From NCBI GenBank assembly GCA_937885475.1, contig CAKZZR010000175.1, forward strand, positions 1 to 6,685: a stretch of DNA of 6,685 nt, read 5' to 3'. Positions 1 through 4,870 of the stretch are shown here, piece by piece; the stretch's first letter is position 1, and the number at the start of each line of letters is the position of its first letter. The notes under the pieces are model-generated. The model had not been told where the DNA came from and did not search any database. It saw nothing but the letters and a program-made list of their open reading frames with translations. This DNA is from an uncultured Treponema sp. Lineage in GTDB: Bacteria; Spirochaetota; Spirochaetia; Treponematales; Treponemataceae. The translations under genes were made by a program, and so were the position numbers.

Positions 1-792
1 CTTCTTTGCAGCCTCAAGAGAGCGTCGCAAATGCCCGGTTCCATGCCCCGCGCTCGTGCACGGAAAGAACAGCACCGTGTTGTACACCTCTGGATCATGC
101 AGGGCACTTACAATCTGCTCCGTGGTATACGGCTCAAGCGGCGCTACCCCGCCAGAAAGCCGGCTTACGATTGCCAGAGCCTTGCGGTAATCAGAAATAG
201 TGTCGATTGTCGTGCGGTATTCAGGAAAATAAAATCGTGACGGAGCCTTGTAAAAGAGCGAGGTGAATTTATCCTTGTGATTGTAGAGCGCAGGTCCCAC
301 ATGCTCATGGTCATAGGCGCTTTCCGTGCAGGAAGCCGCCCTCAAAAGCGAATCTGCCCAGAAAATCTCAACGCCGGAACCATGCGGAAGCCCCGTCCAC
401 GTCATGTAGTCGCAGTGTGCTATGCTTTCCTGCTTGTAGAATTCGTCAACGAGCGCCTGTGCCGCCTCATAAAAAAGGAACGGATTGTCCGCCGTTGCGC
501 GAAGCACCGCCTTACAGCCGCAGTTTTTTATCGCCATGCAGTAGCGCTCAAGCACGTCGTCCAAAGGACCGCTCATGCAGTCCCAGCCGTGGTTCCGGGC
601 TATCTGCTCCAGAAACGGAAAGGATTCCTCGTCCGTGGCAACAAGATAGGTGGCGGCGCTCACCTGTTTCATGGCATCCAGCGTCCATTCAAACACGGAT
701 TTTCCGCCCAGATCGAGGAGCGCTTTTCCGGGAAGCCGCGTGGAGGAAAGCCTGCATTGAATGATTACCGCAAGATTTTTATTTTCCGTCAT
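1..792 (-). CDS. SpsF-type cytidylyltransferase, N-terminal part of a two-domain protein (truncated by window edge)
   Basis: The 264 visible residues read open from ATG at 792 to base 1, so the C-terminus lies outside the window. Residues 1-235 look like the SpsF/CMP-sugar synthetase branch of GT-A nucleotidyltransferases. Visible motifs are the nucleotide-binding RLSSTRLPGK (14-23), VATD (51-54), DDVLERY (78-84), the metal-site region RATADNPFL (98-106), HGSGVEIF (137-144), DHEHVGP (161-167) and TTIDTISDY (194-202). The family transfers CMP from CTP to an acidic sugar; the substrate here is unknown. From about residue 242 a second domain begins, and AGHGTGHLRRSLEAA (248-262) resembles the GxGHxxR start of PseG-like nucleotide-sugar hydrolases (GT-B fold). 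A fusion is therefore likely. The start codon overlaps the upstream gene's stop as ATGA (4 bases), with only a weak GGA upstream, suggesting translational coupling. The cytidylyltransferase call is firm; the second-domain call is tentative because it is cut off. Confidence 0.9.
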   Translation of the reverse strand, partial: MTENKNLAVIIQCRLSSTRLPGKALLDLGGKSVFEWTLDAMKQVSAATYLVATDEESFPFLEQIARNHGWDCMSGPLDDVLERYCMAIKNCGCKAVLRATADNPFLFYEAAQALVDEFYKQESIAHCDYMTWTGLPHGSGVEIFWADSLLRAASCTESAYDHEHVGPALYNHKDKFTSLFYKAPSRFYFPEYRTTIDTISDYRKALAIVSRLSGGVAPLEPYTTEQIVSALHDPEVYNTVLFFPCTSAGHGTGHLRRSLEAAKK

Positions 793-1748
793 TTTAAGTC
801 CGTCCAGTTTTCTATCAAATGCTGCACGTCGCACTTGAATCTGAATTTATTTTTATTAACCCAGTTTTTTGCCTCTTTGAACTGCGAGATTGCCTCAAAA
901 ATGCCGCAGGACGACTTGAAGAAAAAGCGGAGAAAGGAAAAATGAGGAATCTGCCCATGATCCGCCTTGAAGCGCGGAAGAACATTTTTTAGATAGAAGC
1001 GGAGGTACGGAATGTCCGGCTTTACGTTTTCCGCAGGAATCTCCTCCGCATAGGAAATCTGGAACGTCGTGGTAACCTCGGTACGCTCGCCCCAAAGCCA
1101 GGAGCGGAGCGCAAGGTCAGCATTCTGCCAGTAGCTTGAAGAAATCGTATAATCAAAGCCGCCCAGATAAATGAATTTCTGACGGTTGTACAGTCCTACA
1201 TAATTGAACGGATAGAGCGTCGGAAGCCCATCCTGCGTAATCTGGTTCGGCATCATCTTAAAGGAGCCGCGGTGCGCTGACGGCGAAAAATTGGTGATAA
1301 CCGCAGTTCCGGAGGCAGCAAGCAGGCGCGGAACGATGCAGTACACGTCCGAACTGATGAATTTTTCCGCAAGATTTTTTGAGAGAAATCCCGCCGGAAC
1401 ATGGAGCGAGTCACGCAGCACGAGCACGTATTTTGAGTCAAGCTCCGCCATAGCCATATTGATAAGCACGCCGTCCGTAGCCTTTTCAAGCGGAATAAGG
1501 AATTTTACCGACGGATAGCGGCGCGAGATGTCTTCAATATTATAGCTTTCTGAATTCGGCTCCACGGAAACGATTGATTTTACGCCGCAGTTCAGAAGAT
1601 TTTCCAGAACCTGAATGCGAAGATGGCTTCCGCTTGAGTTCAGCATGATGACGGAAATGTCAAGCTGGGCGTTCGGGTTTGCCTGCGTTCCGCCAAGCAC
1701 CGTGCGGTTTATCTGATATTCATTAAAAGTTGAAGGTATAGTATTCAT
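789..1748 (-). CDS. GT-A fold glycosyltransferase, family-2-like
   Basis: This 319-residue soluble protein has no signal peptide or membrane segment. It resembles family 2 glycosyltransferases, which move a sugar from a nucleotide-sugar to an acceptor. Residues 31-36 (ISVIML) form the first strand of the Rossmann-like half. ATDGVLINMAMAELDSKYV (90-108) matches the usual 'N.am..A..ky' helix. LRDSLHVPAGFL (111-122) sits where the DxD metal motif is expected but has a single Asp (D113). GGFDYTISSSYW (196-207) and ADLALRSWLWGE (210-221) match the family's 'GGFD' and 'DxxLR...G' acceptor-side segments. The C-terminal third (about 240-319) is aromatic and basic and I do not recognise it. I prefer ATG 1748, which has GGAAA upstream; an in-frame GTG at 1760 would add four residues but has no ribosome site. 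It overlaps the upstream gene by 26 bases and the downstream gene by 4, so it belongs to the cassette. It could be a non-catalytic relative; donor and acceptor are unknown. Confidence 0.8.
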   Translation of the reverse strand: MNTIPSTFNEYQINRTVLGGTQANPNAQLDISVIMLNSSGSHLRIQVLENLLNCGVKSIVSVEPNSESYNIEDISRRYPSVKFLIPLEKATDGVLINMAMAELDSKYVLVLRDSLHVPAGFLSKNLAEKFISSDVYCIVPRLLAASGTAVITNFSPSAHRGSFKMMPNQITQDGLPTLYPFNYVGLYNRQKFIYLGGFDYTISSSYWQNADLALRSWLWGERTEVTTTFQISYAEEIPAENVKPDIPYLRFYLKNVLPRFKADHGQIPHFSFLRFFFKSSCGIFEAISQFKEAKNWVNKNKFRFKCDVQHLIENWTDLK

Positions 1749-3309
1749 CGCATTTTCCACACATAGTTGAATAAGAGCCGTTCATATGGCGGCATAATTC
1801 CTCGTTCGATTTTTCCCACAGCGCGCACAGGTCGTCCGCAAAGGCATTTCCAAGCGCCTGATTTTTAAGCATGCAGCGGCAGAACAGCACGGTTCCGTCC
1901 TGCAGAATGCTCATGTCGCGGCGGATATGCCAGCAGGGATTTCGTTCAAGCGGAGAAAGGTCGCAGGGCTTTCTGTCTGGCAGTACACCGCAAAGAGAGT
2001 CGTATTTTTGAATGATGAGTTTTCCGCCGCTCGGACTTTCCTTTGCACTCCAGAAGCGGAAGAACGGCTCAAGCTCTTCCTCGTTCTCATTCATGCGTAC
2101 CAGCTGCGGGTAGACCGCGCCAATAAAAAAGCGCGAAAGAAGGGCGACGGCATTCTGCGCGCGGGCAAAGCCGCTTGAGTTCCCATGAATCCGGGCGTAC
2201 ATCGCCTCCGTCGCGGCATCAAGGCTTACAATCCATGCAATCTTGTCGCGCTGCTCACCACCGGTAAAGCGTTCCGGCACGGCATCTGCGGCATCCTTAA
2301 GTTCCGCGCACAGCTCCTCCGTTATGCATAGACCGTCGGTTTCTATCAATACGCTCAAGCCCGGCTCCGCAAGCACCGCGCGCACCATCTGCGCAAATTC
2401 AGGGTGCAGGCTCGGCTCTCCCCACAAGCTGAAGCCGATGACCGCCGATTCGCTGAAAAGAGAGATTTTTTTTATGAGCGCCTTAAACTCAGAAAGCGCC
2501 ATGAACTCAGCTCCGTCAGCAGACTCAAAGGAAGCCGGGCGGTAGATTGACGGCACATTCACCTTGTCTGTAATCTGAATATTGTAGAACGAAGGGAACG
2601 TCTTAAGCACGCGCGGATTCCGGCTTGCAGCCTCAGACAGTTCCGCGGCGCTTTTTTTGTGCGCTCCGTCCTGGAACACGGCGCGGCACGCCTCAAGGTT
2701 CTGCTTTGTGCCGCAGTTCAATTGAATCCTAAAAAGGCGGTAGTCTTCTTCCGCAATGTGCGTTTCTATGTCATAGGAATTGATGTCAAGCTTCAAAAAA
2801 TCAAAGACGCTCGTGCGCAGCACCGACTGCGGGGCATTTTGCGCACGGCGTTCCTTTAAAAGCGCGCTTACGATGCGGCACGTTCCCGCAGAAATAACTT
2901 CGGGGCTTACGCCAAGCACATAGCCTTCCGCAGACGTATATTCCGAGCCATATTCCTCATGCTCCTCACACAACGTTTTTGTGAGCGATGAATCCAAGAA
3001 CGGCTGATCCGCCCACGCGTAAACCGCAGAATCCGCGCCATATCGGTCGCACAAATCCGCAATGGCATTAAAAAAAGGTGCGAGCGTCCATTTCTCCTGT
3101 ACAATCACCTCTGCCGTATGCGAGCCAGACTGCACGGCGGACGAAAGCTCCGCCTCAATTGCGGCATCCGCAAGAATCACCATTCCCTGAGAACCTTTTA
3201 CCGAGGCTGCCCACGCAAGAGAGCGCTCAAACGCTGAGGTTCCGTCAAAAACACGGTCAAAAACATGAAGAGAATTTGAAGAAGCAAATAAAATGACAAG
3301 AGTTTTCAT
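1723..3309 (-). CDS. Spiro-SPASM protein: nucleotidyltransferase-like N-terminus, degenerate radical SAM core, SPASM tail
   Basis: This is a 528-residue protein and the first gene of the left cassette. The N-terminus (about 1-215) resembles the cytidylyltransferase two genes downstream: SSNSLHVFDRVF...FERSL (10-31) aligns with that protein's SSTRLPGK...FEWTL segment but lacks R and PGK, and YAWADQPFLD (97-106) aligns with its RATADNPFL. The middle (about 240-440) has radical-SAM landmarks: NIQITDKVNVPSIYRP (243-258), WGEPSLHPEF (296-305) in place of GGEP, and VSLDAA (361-366). The CxxxCxxC that would hold the catalytic 4Fe-4S cluster reads V250, S254, R257, so all three Cys are gone. The C-terminus is a cysteine-rich SPASM domain (C459, C477, C479, C506, C517, C520; motif CGKC) that probably still binds an auxiliary cluster. 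From memory this is the spirochete 'spiro-SPASM' family of unknown function. ATG 3309 is preferred; an in-frame TTG at 3339 would add ten residues without support. It probably binds rather than catalyses, perhaps guiding the two downstream enzymes; that role is inference. Confidence 0.87.
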   Translation of the reverse strand: MKTLVILFASSNSLHVFDRVFDGTSAFERSLAWAASVKGSQGMVILADAAIEAELSSAVQSGSHTAEVIVQEKWTLAPFFNAIADLCDRYGADSAVYAWADQPFLDSSLTKTLCEEHEEYGSEYTSAEGYVLGVSPEVISAGTCRIVSALLKERRAQNAPQSVLRTSVFDFLKLDINSYDIETHIAEEDYRLFRIQLNCGTKQNLEACRAVFQDGAHKKSAAELSEAASRNPRVLKTFPSFYNIQITDKVNVPSIYRPASFESADGAEFMALSEFKALIKKISLFSESAVIGFSLWGEPSLHPEFAQMVRAVLAEPGLSVLIETDGLCITEELCAELKDAADAVPERFTGGEQRDKIAWIVSLDAATEAMYARIHGNSSGFARAQNAVALLSRFFIGAVYPQLVRMNENEEELEPFFRFWSAKESPSGGKLIIQKYDSLCGVLPDRKPCDLSPLERNPCWHIRRDMSILQDGTVLFCRCMLKNQALGNAFADDLCALWEKSNEELCRHMNGSYSTMCGKCDEYYTFNF

Positions 3310-3330
3310 CACTTTCTTATCGGCGTTCCC

Positions 3331-3346
3331 GTTGAACAAGTTGAAC
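3331..3346. repeat. Tandem GTTGAAC repeat, possible operator
   Basis: GTTGAAC occurs at 3331-3337 and again at 3340-3346, separated by AA. Each copy is itself a 7-base palindrome around a central base (GTT-n-AAC). The repeat overlaps the candidate -35 box of xseA and the upstream side of the spiro-SPASM gene, so a bound protein could affect either operon. The copies are short and could be coincidental. Confidence 0.35.
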
Positions 3347-3360
3347 TGAATGTATAAAAT
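3332..3360 (+). promoter_or_regulatory. Candidate sigma70-type promoter of xseA-xseB-mutL
   Basis: TTGAAC (3332-3337) is four of six to the -35 consensus and TAAAAT (3355-3360) is five of six to the -10, separated by exactly 17 bases. Only six bases follow before the xseA ATG at 3367, so the predicted transcription start falls at about 3366-3368. A TATAAA reading (3353-3358) is also possible but gives a short 15-base spacer. This is inferred from consensus only. Confidence 0.5.
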
Positions 3361-3366
3361 TACTGC

Positions 3367-4581
3367 ATGAATCAGATGCCCTTACCGCCTGACAAAGTTT
3401 TTTCCGTAACAGAGCTGAACAATATCATAAAGGAGCTGCTGGAAGGCTTTCCTATCATCCATCTTGAGGGCGAAATCTCAAATTACCGCCCGAACGCGTC
3501 AGGACATCTCTATTTTAACCTGAAGGATTCTGCGAGCGTCATCAGCGCCGTCATGTTCCGCGGGGCGGCGTACAGCCTGAGTTTTGCACCAAAGGACGGC
3601 ATGAAGGTTCAGGTTACAGGCAAGCTTTCCGTCTACAATCCGCAGGGAAAATATCAGATTGTCATCAGCTCGATGAGCATTGCCGGAGAAGGCGCGATTC
3701 TGAAAATGATAGAGGAACGGAATCGCGCCTTTGCAGCAGAAGGTCTGTTTGATTCCGCGCGTAAAAAGCCGCTTCCATTCTTTCCAAAAACAATAGGAAT
3801 TGTTACCAGCCCCACCGGCGCGGCATTGCGCGACATTCTTCAGATAACAAAGCGGCGGAACAAATGCGTTTCCGTGGTGATTCTTCCTTCACTAGTGCAG
3901 GGCGCGGAGGCAGCAGGAACCATTGCCCGCCAGATACGAACCGCAAATACGGAAAGTCTGTGCGACGTTCTTATCGTAGGACGCGGCGGCGGCTCCCTGG
4001 AGGATCTTCTGCCATTCAGTGAGGAAGAGGTTGTACGTGCCATCGCTGACAGCAGAATTCCGGTGGTAAGCGCCGTCGGACACGAGATTGACTGGGCGCT
4101 CAGCGACTACGCGGCGGACGTACGCGCGCCAACTCCTTCTGCGGCGGCGGAGCTTGTGGTTCCAGAGCTTTCAGGCATACGGGACGCGCTCCGGCAGGCT
4201 CAGATGGAGCTGTATCAGATGGCGCAGAACCGCGTCGAAAAAATCCGCCTGACCGTGCGGAATTTCGACCCGCTCAATCTTGAGCTTCAGTTCCGCTCCA
4301 TTGAGCAGCCCTTGCTTTCTCGCTTTGACAACGCAAAGGACGCGCTGATTCAGAATATCACGCAACGGCTCCGAGACACGCGCCAATATATAGAAAACTG
4401 CACCACCGTTCTTGAGAATGCAAGCCCTCAGACCATTCTGAACCGGGGCTACAGCATGGTGACGGAAAAGGCAACAGGAAAAATAATCAGGAACGCCGGA
4501 CACATCGCGCCGGGAACTGAGCTTCTTATACACCCCGCGGAAGGCTCGCTTTCTGCGACAGTAACCGCCAGCGAGCGGTAA
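3367..4581 (+). CDS. xseA: Exodeoxyribonuclease VII large subunit
   Basis: This is the catalytic subunit of exonuclease VII, which degrades single-stranded DNA from both ends into short oligonucleotides in the cytoplasm. The 404 residues begin with an OB-fold DNA-binding domain (about 10-110; FSVTELNNII, EGEISNYRPNASGHLYFNLK). The catalytic domain follows, with GIVTSPTGAALRDI (144-157), VGRGGGSLEDL (204-214), SAVGHEID (235-242) and RAPTPSAAAELV (253-264). D156, R206, H239 and D242 match, as I recall, the four catalytic residues of the E. coli enzyme. The helical arm (about 265-350) is short: the protein is about 50 residues smaller than E. coli XseA. The C-terminus has the usual ILNRGYSMV (357-365). 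The start is well fixed because an in-frame TAA lies at 3355-3357 and the family N-terminus begins here. No Shine-Dalgarno sequence precedes it. It is first in an operon with xseB, 13 bases downstream. Confidence 0.98.
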   Translation: MNQMPLPPDKVFSVTELNNIIKELLEGFPIIHLEGEISNYRPNASGHLYFNLKDSASVISAVMFRGAAYSLSFAPKDGMKVQVTGKLSVYNPQGKYQIVISSMSIAGEGAILKMIEERNRAFAAEGLFDSARKKPLPFFPKTIGIVTSPTGAALRDILQITKRRNKCVSVVILPSLVQGAEAAGTIARQIRTANTESLCDVLIVGRGGGSLEDLLPFSEEEVVRAIADSRIPVVSAVGHEIDWALSDYAADVRAPTPSAAAELVVPELSGIRDALRQAQMELYQMAQNRVEKIRLTVRNFDPLNLELQFRSIEQPLLSRFDNAKDALIQNITQRLRDTRQYIENCTTVLENASPQTILNRGYSMVTEKATGKIIRNAGHIAPGTELLIHPAEGSLSATVTASER

Positions 4582-4585
4582 TCAC

Positions 4586-4590
4586 GGAGG
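4586..4590 (+). promoter_or_regulatory. Strong ribosome binding site of xseB
   Basis: GGAGG lies four bases before the xseB ATG, in the 13-base gap after the xseA stop. It fixes the xseB start. It shows that this organism uses Shine-Dalgarno initiation, which makes its absence before xseA notable. Confidence 0.85.
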
Positions 4591-4594
4591 AATC

Positions 4595-4870
4595 ATGACG
4601 AACTTTGAGGAAAACCTTGCACGGCTAGAAAAGCTTACCGCAGACATAAAGCGAAGCGACATCTCTTTGGAGGATGCGCTCAAGGACTTTGAGGAGGGCA
4701 TAAAGCTCGCACGCGGAATGGAAAAGGAAATTGACCGCATCGAAGGCAAAATTCAGCAGCTCATGAACCAACCCGACAGCACAAACGGCGTTGAGCCGCA
4801 GATGGATTTATTCGGGGACGTTACCGGCATGGGAACAGCGGGAGCGCCGGAACAGGGAACGCGCCAATAA
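4595..4870 (+). CDS. xseB: Exodeoxyribonuclease VII small subunit
   Basis: The small subunit assembles in several copies on each XseA chain and is needed for a stable, active exonuclease VII. The 91 residues start with the conserved helical hairpin: FEENLARLEKLTADIK (4-19), DISLEDALKDFEEGIKLAR (22-40), then EKEIDRIEGKIQQLM (43-57). That part is the usual family length. A tail of about 30 residues follows, Gly/Pro/Ala-rich and likely disordered, with QMDLF at 69-73. QMDLF closely matches the five-residue beta-sliding-clamp motif (QL[S/D]LF), and nothing like it is in E. coli XseB. The start is fixed by GGAGG four bases upstream. The stop overlaps the mutL start as TAATG (one shared base), so the two are probably translated in a coupled way. 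Family assignment is firm; clamp binding is inference. Confidence 0.97.
   Translation: MTNFEENLARLEKLTADIKRSDISLEDALKDFEEGIKLARGMEKEIDRIEGKIQQLMNQPDSTNGVEPQMDLFGDVTGMGTAGAPEQGTRQ

Larger units (their letters stand above)
3310..3366. promoter_or_regulatory. Divergent intergenic control region between the two operons
   Basis: These 57 bases are the only gap of note between genes in the window and must hold the control signals for both divergent blocks, unless promoters lie inside neighbouring genes. It is A+T-rich on the xseA side. It contains a tandem 7-base repeat and a good -10 for the plus strand. For the minus strand I see only weak elements: TATACA as a possible -10 without a matching -35, and GATAAGAAAG just before the ATG at 3309 as a weak ribosome site. 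Confidence 0.6.

Noticed and set aside
277..945. 222-codon plus-strand open frame with a nested 115-codon frame
   Set aside because: It lies antisense to the cytidylyltransferase and the glycosyltransferase 3' end, which have clear family motifs; its translation is basic and matches nothing recognisable.
1721..1725. TAATG junction at the end of the spiro-SPASM gene suggesting a start there
   Set aside because: The ATG at 1723-1721 is out of frame with the glycosyltransferase.
1749..1760. GTG start at 1760 for the glycosyltransferase
   Set aside because: No ribosome site precedes it, whereas GGAAA lies at a workable distance before ATG 1748.
2539..2562. Loss of radical SAM cysteines through sequencing error
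   Set aside because: Three separate codons would all need to be wrong while the frame and surrounding motifs stay intact.
3310..3339. TTG start at 3339 for the spiro-SPASM protein
   Set aside because: The ten added residues show no family character, and the ATG at 3309 gives a typical first beta strand (MKTLVILFAS).
3353..3395. Divergent promoter for the minus-strand cassette using TTGTCA (3390-3395) and TATACA
   Set aside because: The spacing between the two boxes is far too long and no other -35 fits; the promoter of the left operon remains unidentified.
4571..4594. Terminator or regulatory hairpin between xseA and xseB
   Set aside because: The 13-base gap is taken up by the ribosome site and has no stem followed by a T run.
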